Assembly (NCBI RefSeq): GCF_905220365.1
Contig: NC_061129.1
Coordinates: 2,232,803-2,296,802, forward strand
DNA length: 64,000 nucleotides
Direction: 5' to 3'
Source of the DNA: Vanessa cardui
Lineage: Eukaryota; Arthropoda; Insecta; Lepidoptera; Nymphalidae
Below the pieces are notes generated by a model. It was not told the origin of the DNA. It made no database searches and saw only the letters and a list, made by a program, of their open reading frames with translations. Both the position numbers and the translations under genes were made by a program. This document shows positions 12,436 to 26,533 of this stretch, piece by piece (the first letter of the stretch is position 1; each line of letters starts with the position of its first letter).

Positions 12436-15400
12436 GGCTAAAAATTCAGTTGGAGTCTCACTTTATGCTATTGTTGTTTTATTTACTATTTCGGATAAGA
12501 TTCACGGCCTTAAGCTTTAAGCCATTGACACAACATTTCACATTGCATAAAAAAAAATTGGGAATGTCAAATGTAGTGATGAGCTTATGTGTCTATGTGT
12601 GGTACCTGACTGACATAAATCTCAACAACTAAATAAATAAAACATTTGATGAAAAAATGAATAGTTCAATTACATCAAACGCGATATAATCTATCTATCG
12701 AGACAGTAATTCTCTCATCGCTAAACCTCCCCCCCATCGTGATCCAACTCTCATTTCAATAAGACGGTCGTGATATCCGGGTGACAGTTAACGTGATACG
12801 AGTTCGACCAGCGTGACCCCGGTTCAAATACAAGTGAGTATTTATTATTAAAAATGTAAACTTATCGTTCACGTGCGACGCACAAATAGTATAAACATTT
12901 ATATTTTCAACTGACAGAACATAGAATATGAATCGAGTGTAAATTGTCTATGGTCTAATTTATGACCAAGAAAAGTTATTGGGGTACCAGAGAGATGTAG
13001 TATTTTTACGTTTATTACCAGGAATCATAATCACGAACTCATTACTTGTACCTATTTCTTAACGTATTTTTGGTTTGTCCTAAATATAAATAGTTTACAA
13101 TGTTATAACGGAAATGGTTCAAAGAACAGAAAGTTTGATTTTAACAAAGTGATTGTTTGAGATGATTTCCAAAAAAATATACGTCTTTCTAATTTGAAAA
13201 GCACAGCAAGGTTTTTAATTTAAAAATAATCCCATTGTAAGTTTAAGATGATGTGCTTTGTACTGCCTTCTTTGACCTACTAGGAAATCTGTGTAAGGGG
13301 GCCGGAAACTCGCACATCACCTACATTTATTCGGAATGAATGGTTGAGAGAGCAACCAATTACATTGACCCCTGTCCCTGCGCTAATCAGTAATCACTTT
13401 AGTAGGTCAGATTTAGCAAATAAGCTTGGTGACAATCAGTGGAATCATCTTTGAACAAAGACGTATTATCAAGACCATTTGCTTCAAAGCCCTACCACAC
13501 TCTTAAGATTCTAAAATACAAATAAATGTTTTTTTTGTTCATTGTTGTTAGTATATTTACAGTCAGTAAGCGCGAAATGTATACAATTAACTTGTAAACA
13601 TATTGTTTGTTACTATTAGGTACGTAACCCTTAATGGTAAACAAACACAACATGATGCAACAAAGAATCTGAATATATTGTAATAAAAATTGAAAATTGT
13701 ATCAGATTTAATTTTATAACTTCCTGTTTAAACATTTATCTCATATTAGGCAGAATAAACGTTGTCATGTTTAAATATTTTAGCCGTTTTTTTTTCTTTA
13801 GACTTTTCTATACATTGACAGGTAATAGAAACTAATGAAATATAAATTTAAAAAAAACTTATTAGTAATCATGCGTCTGTTAAACGAAACGAATTCTAGT
13901 TATTAATTGCGCAGCAACTGTTTAAAAAATATTCACGATCAAAACACTGCCAGCTATTTTGTATATGGAACGCCAGGCGCATTGAAAACAGTAGGGCGTG
14001 GTCCTTTGTGGAGGCGCGAAAATGAACCAACCAGCCTTGACCCCCATGGACTCACACTTGTCCTCCGCTTCAATGTTTTTTTTTTTACAAAACAAGACGG
14101 GAGTGGTAGTTTTTGTTAATCTGGTCGTTTACTTTTAGCGCAGTGCGTTCTATTTTTAAACCGTGCCGCGTCCACGCGCGCCTCGCGTGGCTTTGTTTTG
14201 CTCAGACGCCATGTTGGATAACAGTCTCACACGCATGCGTCGTGAACAATTTCGTCGTACTCTTGCATTATCTGTCCTGTAACTAAGTGTTGTGACGAGA
14301 GTCAATTTATCAATAATAAATACTTACGTTAATTAGAGTAAGTCTGATAGGTACATTAATTGAACTTGTGCTCGGAGATAGCGATAAAAAAATAAACTAA
14401 GTATATTTTTGTTTTTAAAGATATTATGTGCCTTTCGTTTATATACAACGAACTCATTTTAATTTGATATTGTCAAGATTTTTTAGTATTTATTTAAATT
14501 CGATTACACATATATTCATCCCAAATGGTTTTTAAAAATAGCCTCCTTTGTATACATGTTTCTATAATGATTCAAGTAAAGTTTCATGTGTATTATATGT
14601 ATCGTTTTTTAATTTATTGTGTCTAATTTATTTAATTTTCTTTAGATAAATGTGCGAAACCCTCCTGTAAGGTGTTGAGCCGACGACGATCCGCCGCCGA
14701 CTGAGGCCTAGAGTACTACCGAGCTCCCACGACGACTACTACGATGATAACACCGACCAGTCGCGTTGACCTCCCACATTCTTCCCACCCAGTACAGCTG
14801 TGATATTCGCGGAGTCGTTTCATAGAAGTGGAGCGGTCATCGCAAGGTGGCGATAGATTAGACATGCGCTTACGCAAATGCCTCATGGCATAGAGATTGG
14901 CGAATGTCAACATGAGATAACGTGTCTATATTGAAACAAGGGTCAGGCCACTGTTTGTTTGGTACTCATTCGGTAAATGTAAATAATTATATTTTCGTGC
15001 TATGTCATCTAAGTTTTTTTTAATTGCTCAGAGAAAAACAACACACACATCCGAAGAAAATATGTTTTTTTTGCTGCTACAGATCGTATCTATTACATTA
15101 CTATTATTAATAATTATTAATTTAAAATTGAATTATGGTACCAAAATATTTTGTTTTTAGTAATGTTGGTTTGATATTTATATTACTAGATATACAAAAA
15201 TAAAGTTAGGCTCGGTGGATTTTGTTACAACTCTTAATCAAATATTCCTTTATATTATTTGAAGCATAATTATAAGGACTGAAAGAAATCTTTCTTTGTA
15301 TTTAAAAATGAGTATATATTTTTATATGAAAAAAATACGCCATTTCCCTTAAAAGCGATAACGAGGTATAAATTGATAGTATTTATTAACTGCGCAAAAC

Positions 15401-17346
15401 TGAAGATTACCTACATTGTGACGTATGAACTGTTTATGTTTATTACTCGAAATGCATAATATATTAAAAACAAAAATTTGCTATTATTCAGTCGTCATAT
15501 CTCTGATGCATTTTTAACCCATCTATCCTAATATTTATTTATATTATGAGAAGGAATTTTCTTGTAATAAAACTATAATAATGAAATTGAAATTAATATT
15601 TCCATTTTATTAACTTTATGAGCTAAAATAAAAGGTACAAAAACAATATTTTATAGTAAATCCTTTTTACACTTATTCTTAATTAAACTAAATTTAATTT
15701 TCGAAATAACTAATAAATTAACAACACACTCTTTACAATATTACTAAGATATAATAATATAAGAGATTTAACAAACATTAAAATTTTACGCAATACAAAC
15801 AATGTTGCCAATCTTATCTGTGCTTAGGTTTAATTCCATACCTATGAATATTAATTGCGAGTTACAGCAATTACTTCGATCAATTCAGACAAACATTCGT
15901 TAGAAATAGTTATTAAAGTAAATTAATATACATATTTGAAAAATAGAAATATTTTATTAAAGTTATTAATTACGGGATATTTACCATGTTTTTTATCGTG
16001 AACAAGACATGTTAATTTAAAATCTTATATAAAAATATTTTGTTATTGTATCCGATTTACAAAAACGAAATCGATTTCAGAACGTTATTTGTGATTGAGG
16101 GAAAATATGTTCCCGCGCTTAAATTAGGCCTATTAAACATTGAATCACTGTCACCGAATTAATGTAAAAAAATCGATTCATACCACACAAAAACAAAAGT
16201 ATTTAGGTCTATTTCTTACATCATACATTTTAAGTATTAGATACGTTTATTACAAGTATGGGTTCACTTAAACTTACAACTTTAAATAAATACTCAAACC
16301 TCACTTGGACGTTCTTCTTTTGACAACGTTACTCTATTTGCGTTTAATACATATGCCTTTTCCAATAACAGACAGTAATATTAAAATAGATCAGAACACT
16401 TTAGAATAATAACCATTTAAACAGCTTAAAAATAAACTAAGCTTAACAGAGCACTAAACAAGAGTTTGTCCTTGACCAAAGTAAAATATAAATGAAGACA
16501 TTAAAAAACTAAAGCTTAATAGAGAAATACCTTTGCCTTTTCGATAATGACAACAACCCAAAAAAAAATCTTAATTGTCATGTCCGAATTCCGACTCGCG
16601 GTTGGGCGGCCTAAAATGACAGGTGAAATATGATAATATTGTCATGTTTATTGCAATATTCACAGGTTTTTATTTTAACTTCATACATATTCATATTTCA
16701 TCAATTCATATAAACTTGGAAAGCCCAACTGCTTAAAGTAATAATAAACAAACTCTTTCGGTAGGTACTTTTTTGTATAGTTAAATAGTTTAGTAGAGAT
16801 TATTTCTAGTATTTTTTGGTCTATTGAATTTAGGCCTTTAAATTTTACTAACAAATAAAAGATAAAAAGCTCTCTATTACAAGAATTAAATAAGCAAATA
16901 ATTAAGTAAATCGCCCTCGAGTGATATTATGAAGGATCAAAACTTTGTTCGTTTAAAAAGGATTTGAAATTATTTTTACATGTAAAATATCCTTACAGTT
17001 AATCCTGAAAATATTAAATGTATTATTTTTTATATAATCAAGCTTTTAAAAACAAGATTATTTTGTTTATATACTTTGTACCAAAACGCAAGCTAATTTA
17101 CTTATCAAAATGACTAACATACCACTGAATTAGTAAGAAGTGGATCACAAACATGAATTAACTTTAACTTTTTATCGTACAACTATGTCGGTAAAGCAAA
17201 ACGCAACTGTTGATAAAATTACTTGAATACTAACATATTTTTAAGTAATAAACACAATAGTTGTGAAATAATAAATTCTACGTTACCTTAAAAGTATTAC
17301 GTATCGCATTCAGAAATAGATCCCCATTTTCAACAAGAGTCACAAC

Positions 17347-17420
17347 GGCCCATTAGCTCAGATGGTTAGAGCGTCGTGCTAATAACGCGAAGGTCGCGGG
17401 TTCGATCCCCTCATGGGCCA
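17347..17420 (+). tRNA. tRNA-Ile (anticodon AAU)
   Basis: The 74-nt cloverleaf has a 7-bp acceptor stem (GGCCCAT/ATGGGCC), a D-arm GCTC...GAGC, an anticodon stem CGTG/CGCG around loop CTAATAA (anticodon AAU), and T-loop TTCGATC, with discriminator A. A-box and B-box (GGTTCGATCC) are intact and there is no intron. A T-rich stretch with TTTT runs follows from 17427. The T-stem has one C-U mismatch, shared with the second copy, so it is probably normal for this gene. Confidence 0.96.
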
Positions 17421-18489
17421 CATATTTATTTTCTTTTTATTTTTATCATAATATATTCTAATAACCCGTGTATATATTTAAATAACAAGAATCGATTTTT
17501 CCATGGAAACAAGACATTTTTCCTTGTTTCCAATTGAAAATTATCTGTGAAAAGAAATTGATTTGATAACATCGCTTTTTATCAAACTGGTGATAAATAC
17601 CACATCCTATTCAAAACCAAACCGAACTGGTATAAGATAAAATGTAATATAGACTGATAGACCCTAATCTGATATTATAGAACTTTTATCTGAATAACAA
17701 TTTACATTCACGATATAAATAAGTGTGTACTAATCAAAATTAAAAATAGCTACTGTAGAAATCATGACCGCGCGGAATGATGGCAACATTTCTGCTCAAT
17801 AAATTCTCTTTGATAATATATTTGAAAATTATTGATACAATATTAATAAATAAAACATAATCATTATTTATTAGTTAAATAAGTGTAAATCATATTAATA
17901 ATTAAGTAACATGAAGTCAATTTTGACCGCGTGTTATGGTGGCAAGATTGCTAGCGACAAAAAAACGAAGGAGCCCTTTTATGTAGGTAATAAGGCGAGG
18001 TGTTACCAAATTATTATTAAATATAATCGTTGTTATATTATTTAATTATTATTACAGAAATTGTGATAACATAACATAATCATTCATATGTTGAAAAGTT
18101 TCTAAAAAAACATACAAAAAATATCTAAGTGTGAAATATAACATGTTGTAATTTTAGTGCTTACAGTACAAGTAACCAGTTCAAACCAGTTAGTTATCTA
18201 GTGTCAGATGTCGCGACCTGTGCTCTCCACCCACTGCACGCCATTAGTGGTCGTTGATAAGATTGATGTGTAATAAATTGTGCCTATGACTATTATATTG
18301 ATGAAATATATAAAAAAGGTGGATCACATGAAATTTACCGGATGATAAGAGGTGAATTAGGCAGATGATGCTCTGCTGCTTTTATGGGTTTCAATGTGCG
18401 ACACAAGGTGATCGCACCCCATAATTTTACTGTCTTCAATACTAAGAACCTTTGTTTCCTACTGACGCTTTCCTATGGCAACTGCCCTT

Positions 18490-18601
18490 AACAACAACAA
18501 CAACGACAACAACAACAGCCTGTAAATTCCCAATGCGGGTCGGTGGAATACACATGTGGCAGAATTTCTATTAAATTTGTCACGTGCAGAGTTCCTCATC
18601 A
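18490..18601 (-). repeat. SINE family A fragment with internal deletion
   Basis: The tail (ACAACAACAACAGCCTGTAA) joins straight to the GCGGGTCGGTGGAATACACA segment. The roughly 70-bp middle part present in other copies is missing, and the tRNA head is also absent. Confidence 0.75.
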
Positions 18602-19243
18602 TTAAATACTTTCTAGCGTCAATGTTTAATTAAGAATATATAAATAATTTTAGAACTTGATAATACATTAGACAACATACTTTTACTTAAACTGTTCTAG
18701 AATTAATATATGCTAAATGTGTAGTTAGCTATTATTTCATTGTTATGTATGTCATATATAATGTAATTGTACATAATCTGTGGGAGTGTTTTTGTGAGAA
18801 AGGACGGAAGCGCGTTCCGTGATGCCAGGGACACGCTATTTGATCCTGTATTTATATGACATAATTACATGTACACATTGCTCGAGGACCATATAAGTAA
18901 TTAAAAGTCAAACAAACAGCCACTGTGACAATCACACAGAGGTCAAACAGGTCCTCTCTTAACCAGATAATATTGCGAATGTATTCACCATAAGGCAGTT
19001 TATGTAACTCAACTTGATTAAATTTTAATAATTAAAAATATATTTTTGGACAAAACTAACTTGAGGAATATATATCCACAACAATGGTCTTCTGTATATT
19101 TTATATTGGTTAATTTTATTGTACAGTAAAATCCAAAATAGCTTATATTTTAGGTAGGCATGTATGTATTGAAGATTTTTTAGAATAGGCATGTTTGTAA
19201 CCTCTCTAATCTAAGCATTTTAGAATGTCTTCTTTAAGTAAGC

Positions 19244-19760
19244 GTGGAGTATGAGTATTGTTGGACCTCATATTCATGTATAAAATTTTCAACAATCTCA
19301 TTGGCTGCCCACAGCTTCTTGAACTTCTTAAATTTAGGACACCATATAAGATACCCCGACATAGAATTTCTACGTTTCAACCACCCTTTTGTACCACTGT
19401 GTTTGGTAAAGGAACGCCGATACCTCGCATGTGTAGCACATTTAATACATGGCTCACAAACGAACCCAGAGATATTTTCTCCCTTGCACTCAGCTAGTTT
19501 CGTGAACTTCTGATAGAAAAGATTCCTAATTGTATGTTTAAAATAAGTGTTTTTCCCTATTGTCTATTATATAACTTTTTGTAAAATCCACACTAGATTC
19601 AAATTATAAATATAAATCTGTATACAACATAGATTTTTTGCATATTGTACACGCCTCTAAGTGGCATACATATTAGTATTTAAGACTTAGATGTTTAAGA
19701 TTGTATTGTGAATGCTGTATATGTTATGCTGTTGGTGTGTCTAAATAAATAAATAAATAA
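19244..19760 (+). repeat. LINE ORF2 C-terminus and 3' UTR (truncated)
   Basis: Two overlapping frames read DLIFMYKIFNNLIGCPQLLE and FQPPFCTTVFGKGTPIPRMC, typical of the end of a Jockey-superfamily reverse-transcriptase protein. A noncoding tail ends in a (TAAA)n run at 19743-19761. It is 5'-truncated and frameshifted, so inactive. Confidence 0.78.
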
Positions 19761-20002
19761 AATTAAAAATCTTAATATTCTCAAATGTATTACAACTGAT
19801 GACGATATCAGCAAGTAATTTCTATAAATCGATTTCTAAGTTTAGTATCATATGACAGGTTATCGGGAATTGTAGTAGTTTAATGAAAAGTCTTCTCTAT
19901 CATGTTAAAGCTCCAACAGTAAACCCAACATATAATCATAAATATAGATGAGAGATATAGAATAGATGCTCCGCTTTCGCAATGGTAAAAGTCATCGCTC
20001 CC

Positions 20003-20095
20003 GATATTTTCATCACCATCACCATCATCAGCCCTTTTTTGTCCACTGCTGGAGATTTGCCCTCTCCAAGTGCACGCCACTGTGATCTTTCTCAG
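20003..20095 (-). repeat. RTE-type LINE 3' end fragment
   Basis: The minus strand reads RANLQQWTKKG then stop, followed by a GATGGT-rich tail. This matches the ALREAYVQQWTKTD end of the RTE fragment at 35759. Confidence 0.65.
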
Positions 20096-20776
20096 AATAT
20101 TATAAATCGTCCATATTTGTCAACAAATTTTCCAGTATATCATGAACCAAATCACCTTCATCAGAAGTCAAGTTGTCAAGAAGTTATATAATTGAAGACT
20201 ACAATTAGCTGTGTATTGAATAATTGCAAATGAGAATGATTTTGACATCACACCAATCGGTATTTTAGTTATTTTTTGGAAAAAGCCTAACAAACAACAA
20301 CTATTTTGAAATACTCTTGATTATACTCAGTGAAAGATTTGATACCTTGTCTGCACTAGGCTTATGGAAGATTGTCATTTCTGACTAGAGGGTAGAGCAT
20401 ACAGATTTGAAGGTTGTATGGGTTTTAAGAATTATATTAAGTCATATATTTTTGCGACGAGTTGTTAACACGACTATTTAAATAAAGCTCCTCAAAGTTT
20501 CCGACACTAGGTGCAAATCTATCACTGATTACATTTACATAAATACCTAAACGCACGTGCATTCTGAGGGCCCTGACACTATCTAGTCTCAGCATACAAT
20601 ATCTCAGCATAAATAATCTTAAATGTCTTAAATAAACAGACATACCTAGGGCAACACAGATAACATTATTATTTATCTTCGTAAAAGCTTAGCGATGATA
20701 AAGTGTTACCTGAAGTTGACAAGGATTTACATAAACCAAAATTTTATTATAAAATATGTTACTAAACTAAACTCAG

Positions 20777-21412
20777 AACCGAGATAGGCCAGTGATTAAA
20801 ACGAGTGCAATTCCCCGTTCATTGGAGCAGTGGCGAATTTACCAATAGGCTAAGTAGACTGGATCCTAGGGCGGCAGATTTAGAGGGGTCGAAAATTTAG
20901 CCCAAATTTGTTATTATCTTAAAGAAATAAAAAAAAAACTTATAAGTATATGTATACGCATTACGTCCGTAATCTGTAAGCTCGACACTACATAGCGGGT
21001 TGGAAAAATAATCTAGTAACTGACAGAAATATCGCCTAGTTTATAATCATACTAATAACGGGAAAAAACGGATGATAGAATACAAATCGTAAATGTTGGA
21101 AAATAAAAGTAGGGGCGGCAAGAAATTAATAGCCTACTAGCCTATAAGCGGCAGATTTGAAATCCGCCACTGCATTGGAGGTTCGAGTTCAGCTCAAGCA
21201 CTACCGAATGATGTGCATAATTTGTCTTTCGCGCTCGGTTGGTGTAGGAGAACGTCTCGAGTAAACCAACCTAAGTCTGATTTCCATTAAATTCTGCCAC
21301 ATGCGTTACCACCTACCCGTTATAGAACATAGCGGTAGCTCTGAAAGCCATCTCCTCGAAGGAAGAGAAGGCCAGCATAGAATATTTACAGTCTGTTACT
21401 ACTACAACTACA
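20777..21412 (+). repeat. SINE family A interrupted by a MITE
   Basis: A degraded SINE starts at GAGATAGGCCAGTGATTAAA and ends near TTTACAGTCTGTTAC. It is split by an insertion at 20828-21172; removing that insertion and one 8-bp duplicate restores a continuous SINE. Confidence 0.8.
20828..21172. mobile_element. hAT-type MITE (345 bp) with perfect 8-bp target duplication
   Basis: It begins CAGTGGCGAATTT and ends AAATCCGCCACTG, inverted repeats matching at 12 of 13 bases. It is flanked by CATTGGAG on both sides (20820-20827 and 21173-21180). An 8-bp duplication and CA(G)TGGCG-type ends mark the hAT superfamily. There is no transposase open frame, so it is non-autonomous. Confidence 0.92.
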
Positions 21413-21721
21413 TAACTCAGTCACGAATGAAGTAAATGAACTTATTTGCTCACAACATAAACGTAACAGTTAAATTTAAACCGTAACCTATGTAAAATAT
21501 CAATATATGTATGTGTATTGTTTAAACTATAAAATAAAAAATATATGAGTAAAATAATTTATTAAAATTTGGATTCGTACTTATTATTATTTATTATAAA
21601 TAATTGCGTCGACCTGTATTTTGTAATTCACTCGTGAAATATTAGACAGCGACTTAAAGTGATATACATACTATTTTGATACATATAGTCTTTGCATTAT
21701 AATGACTATAGTCAACGTCAC

Positions 21722-21806
21722 ATATGAATATGTTCCAAGCCTTCTCCTTAATGGGAGAGGAGGCCTTAGCCCAGCAGTGGGAAATTTACAGGCTGTCACT
21801 TTACAC
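21722..21806 (+). repeat. SINE family A, 3' fragment
   Basis: Contains TGTTCCAAGCCTTCTCCTTA through AAATTTACAGGCTGTCACTT. The tRNA head is absent. Confidence 0.75.
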
Positions 21807-22599
21807 ATATAACGTTCCTATACTCCAAAATCGTATGTATGTTGTGCTGAGTGTCCAATTAATTATAAACTGCAACTACAGAGCTATTCTGAAAGACGAA
21901 AGTAATTCAAAGTAGTTCATGAGTGATCATGCTAGTTTACATGAACAGAAAAAAGGTCGTAAACGTTTTTTTTTTACTATAAACACCGCTGCTTTTCTTT
22001 AGAATCATATTAATAAAAAACAAATAACGGTCGTTGCTTCATATATAAAGAAACAATCATTAAATATCCAATTAATAAGTATAGATCTATCCTTTTAAGT
22101 TGAAAGTTTAGAGCTTACCACGATTACACACAATTACAAAGAAGAGCACAAAAATGTCAATAGCATCTAAATAGATTAGAACCAAGAATGCACTTACGAA
22201 TAACATTCTAACCACTGAGCCAAAACGGGTTCGTTTTAAAAGGTAAACAATGATTAAACTCAAGGCAATGTAAGGGCATTGTTAGGCATTGTTGTTTAAT
22301 AATTTGTTGTATGCTACAGGTGTGTTCGTTATCGAGGACACAATCAATATTAATAACAACATTATCTGAATTATCGCGCGTGATAGTAGTCTAAATAATC
22401 AAACTAGCACGGGCCACGACTGACTCGCATGATGGAATACTTTTCAATAATAATCGCATACATAGCTAATGCTATGTTGACGTATACGATACATTACAAG
22501 ACCTTTTAATTTAACTCTTGACTCTAACAAAACCTATCCAGATAAACTAACATACATTATAACAATTACAGTAACTTGGTAGTACTGCTTTTTGCGTTC

Positions 22600-22805
22600 C
22601 ACTCATCAGATGTTATGCTACCTTTCAACAGCCATAAATAGCATTGAAGTGTTACGATTTGAGTAAGGAAGTCTAATTAAAGGCAAGGGAACTCTTTGTG
22701 CCAAAGGTTGTTGGCGCATTGGTGACATATCTTACGGCGCCATTATCTATGGGCAGTTGTGACTACCCACCATCAGATGACCAATTTGCCCGACCGCCTA
22801 TCTCT
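22600..22805 (-). repeat. Dispersed repeat family B, degraded
   Basis: Shares CCAAAGGTTGTTGGCGCATT and the CCACCATCAGATGACC end with family B in inverse orientation. Confidence 0.6.
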
Positions 22806-23308
22806 ATAATAAAAGAGGAGATACCTTATTAAGACTACCACCTAACTACTAAGATTTTTGTAGAGATTTTACCGAAGTTTGTCACAGACTTTAGATTTCG
22901 GGTATGTTGTAAAGTGTATGTTGCGGACATTGTATTCTAGTTTAGAATACTTGCCGGTTCTTTTTTATAGAATCCACATTAGAAATCGGTTGTATATTTT
23001 TGTATCCTTATAAAGAAGAAAGGAGATATATCACTCTACCGATGAAAAGGCTCAGTTAGTATTAAATAGTTCTCCCAGAGAATTTTTGTCCCAGTGATTA
23101 TTGGATTATAGCTGTAAGTAGAAAATCGGTTATGGTCTTATTCTGAAGAGCTTCAGCCATAGATATGCAGACAATTAAATATGATTCTTAATTTCAATTA
23201 ACTAAATTGTTACGATTTAACAAATAATATATTTTAAAGAGCAGAAAAGGTTACTAGGCTACGTAGAGAACGGCTCTATGGCTGTATATTATATATATAA
23301 AACAAACG

Positions 23309-23528
23309 CTACGCTGCTCCAATGCAGGTTGATACACATGCTGCCAAAATTTAGTTGAAATTAGACACATGCAGGTTGGACCCACGACGTTTCCCTTCAC
23401 CGCCGAGCACGAGATGAACTATAAACACAAATTAAGCGCATGAAAATTCGCATCTGGGTAGCATCTGGGTTTGAACCCGTAATCATCGGTTAAGATGCAC
23501 GGGTTCTAACCACTGGGCCATCTAGGTT
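23309..23528 (-). repeat. SINE family A, 3'-truncated
   Basis: The tRNA-like head (minus strand; GGGTTCAAACCC-like B-box near 23468) and middle are kept, while the terminal AAATTTACAGGCTG part is lost. Confidence 0.8.
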
Positions 23529-23755
23529 CTTAATTTATTACCCTGATATTCAAAGACAAAGAAACTTGCTATCGATGTTTACCTGTTACCATTATCTATC
23601 TGTAATTGTTAGTCTGCTTTTGTCGTCACTCCGATGACTGGATCGAGGTTTTCATATCACACAATAACATGACGCCAGCCACCGCAATGGAAGATCAGAC
23701 TAGTCTAGAAACGAATATTACGCATTAAGTAAATTCAGTAACTTATTCATATCTA

Positions 23756-23950
23756 TCTATTATAAATGTGGTAATAACTCTGTCGCTATTGTACGACCAA
23801 ACCGCTGCATGGAATTCGATGAAATTTGGTATGAAGCAAACTCGAACTCCTAGGAAGAACATAGGCTACATTTTTTGCCTAAGACATGGCAAACCAAACC
23901 CCTAAAACCCCGCGAAGCCTCGGGCCTCTCCTAGTCACATATATTATTAT
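23756..23950. repeat. Dispersed repeat family D (Helitron-like)
   Basis: Contains GTACGACCAAACCGCTGCA, GAAATTTGGTATGAAGCAAA and CATAGGCTACATTTTTTGCC, matching 26534-26730. Confidence 0.6.
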
Positions 23951-25865
23951 CCTCCTTTTAATTTATAACTTTGACATACCACGGGTACTTACTTACCTGA
24001 AATTATTCATAAATATTTTGTTATTTCACGAGTGCGTTGCATAACCAGCTATCTCGTGTTATTTTTCTCACAGCTCAAATACAATGTATATCATATCTCG
24101 TTCTAAGAGCTTAAGTTAATCTTATCTCGTATGAATAGAGCTCTTCTTGTAACCTTTCGTGATATTGCAGGCACTTAAAGCATTACAATATTGTGTTTCA
24201 AGGACAAATGAAATATTTATTGATGTAGGGCCAACTCCGACCTGCTTATTAGAAATATTTTAAACAACATTGCTCAATATAAAACAAAGATTATGAAATA
24301 CAGATAAATATATTTTTTATCACGAAATCATGGATTATCCATGCGAATATTGGTTACGTTGCTAATTGCTTATATTGGTAATGATAGATGACGCCGCGAT
24401 CCTCGAAAAGAAAATTTAAATAAAACATTAAGCATTTTATTTTCTCAAGGCTGACATGATCAGAGTCTAAATAAAAATATTTATATCTACTGTCATATTT
24501 AAATAGGGCACGTTGCTTAAGGGACTCTGTATAACTTAATCTAGAATGTCTACGACACAACTTACACGTTGTGATATTTTACAGTGACCTTAAAAAAATA
24601 TTTAATTGTTATTAAGAAGTTTCCATTTGTTACAGTGAACTTAAAAACTTAATTACTAATTAAGGAGTTTCCATCTTCTTTTTTAACTAAATTTAAATTA
24701 GGTAAAGACAAAAAGTCCATCTTCGGATTCAGATTAATAATGTCAGAGTAATTTTTAATTTATTTAAAAGTATAGTTTATATTAGTTGAAATATAGTACA
24801 GGTTAGAACGAATCAATGTATAGTCCAAGGGGTGATGTAATTTTTGTAAACTGATTTATTTTGTCCCGCTTTTTGTGTGTTGTGTTTGTTTCAATTGTTT
24901 CTTTATCGAAGGCCGTTTCTCGCGGGATAACCGCTGAGATAGTAAATAGGTGCGGACGTCGTTTGTGTCACGTACGCGCTCGATCATTAGCCCTTCGGTT
25001 TACCGGTAACAATAACATAAAACTAATAATACATAGTTCTAAATAGGCCATTCAACCATCGGTCTCAATGACATCACTAATATATCTAGCATAGAATAGG
25101 GTCAGACTTACCTTTTTCTATTTTAAAGTGTTATATATTTTTGTTGCTTTTTTATATATAATTTTATACCTTCTTTTTATTCTTTTTATAATAGTGTTGT
25201 GTCTTAATAAACATTTATTTCTTTCTTTCTTTTTGGGTGCAAATATTCCGTTCACTCTTTAACTCAATGTGAACTCTCAAAAGAATGAAATGTATGCACG
25301 TAATAATGTGAAGTTTTGTATACATCGTTTCTTTAGTTTCAATGTAATGGAATAAAACCTTTACCATTTTAAATTTACGCTAATTATAAAGCATGTTCAC
25401 CGTTAATCAATTAAGTTGAACCGAAGACCGTGGATTTGTAAATAATAAAAAGCGTGGAGTTTGTATTCGTAAAATAAAATTAGAGTGTCTATTTGTAATA
25501 TTAAAAACGCTTTTTACTAAAATATTTTTTCTTGTGATTCTTCCGATTTTGACGGGATTTTCAGTGACAGATAGCTGATACAATGAAGACTAACGTAGGC
25601 TACAACAATAACTATTTAATTAAATTTAATCGCTTAGGAAGTCGCAGACACAGCTTGTAAGAAATAATTTAATTGCAGTTAATTAACGTAGCTATGTTAA
25701 TTGGTGAAAAAAGTAACAAATCAGTTGTCAGTAGTAAACATTTCGAACCGGTGGCAGCTTTACAAAGTAATCTCGTAATGTGATGTTTCATGGAACCTTC
25801 TTGAATAGAAAAACATATGATATTGATTGTATTCCACAACCTAAAGCTAGTTACAACTAAAATAC

Positions 25866-26243
25866 TGTACTGTTTTTTAAATCTATTTTCTTTTATTTAG
25901 CAGAGGTTAAGGAACCCAGTAAAAGTTGTTTTTATTTCTAGTACATATTTGCCTAAAAATATCTTATTAAAAATTCCATATTTAAATAGCGCGCGAAAAG
26001 GCTACTTGGACAATGTGGCGCTGCAATGGGGTCGCTGACGTCACTTGCCTGTATTTGCAAACAAGGTTAACAAGCAAGTGACTTAATCATAAGCCCGGCC
26101 AATCAGCGTTTTGTGTCCACTTGACAAACGTTTAAAAAATTGCATTTTTATTTATGGATTTTTGAATAAATTAAGAATTATTTTCCACTTTCCTTAATTA
26201 CAATAACTGACACTTTATTTTTCGCATTTTGAAATAGCCTATT
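25866..26243 (+). mobile_element. Tc1/mariner-like MITE with internal CRE site (copy 1, degraded end)
   Basis: Aligns over about 380 bases, inverted, with 49034-49462. Shared words include GAGGTTAAGGAACCCAGTAA, AAATTCCATATTTAAATA, GGCGCTGCA, TGACGTCACTT and ATAAGCCCGGCCAATCAG. The right end keeps AAATAGCCTATT; the left inverted repeat is lost. Confidence 0.8.
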
Positions 26244-26533
26244 GGAACATAATTAACGCGTTTAGTTTAATATTAATAGGCTGCATCCATTGTAGTCTTT
26301 AGAAAGCCATCAACAATCGATTTCATTCTTAATAATCTTATCATTTGTATCTTATCATAGTTCATCGCATCAGAATAACGTCGATATGACGTCACTATGT
26401 TATGATCGTGTAATGTTCAAGATACGAAATAAGTTCACATGATTAGTTCTTTTAACTTCGAATGGCCACTTGTTGCTAAGAGTCGAATCTCTCACGGCTT
26501 TGCTCAGATAAATCACTTGACTTCATATTATCT

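Larger units (their letters stand above)
10526..17346. other. Gene-free AT-rich stretch
   Basis: No supported exon. A GC-rich patch lies at 14140-14240 (CGCGTCCACGCGCGCCTCGC) and another at 14670-14790. A short 11-bp-arm palindrome is at 11993-12015. The rest looks like neutral intergenic or intronic DNA. Confidence 0.6.
17421..25865. other. Gene-free, repeat-bearing stretch
   Basis: Between the listed SINE, LINE and MITE copies I see no exon. A possible LINE tail with AATAAA and (TTTC)n is at about 25085-25233. GGACGTCG and TCACGTACGCG near 24953-24980 mark a minor GC-rich patch. Confidence 0.55.
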
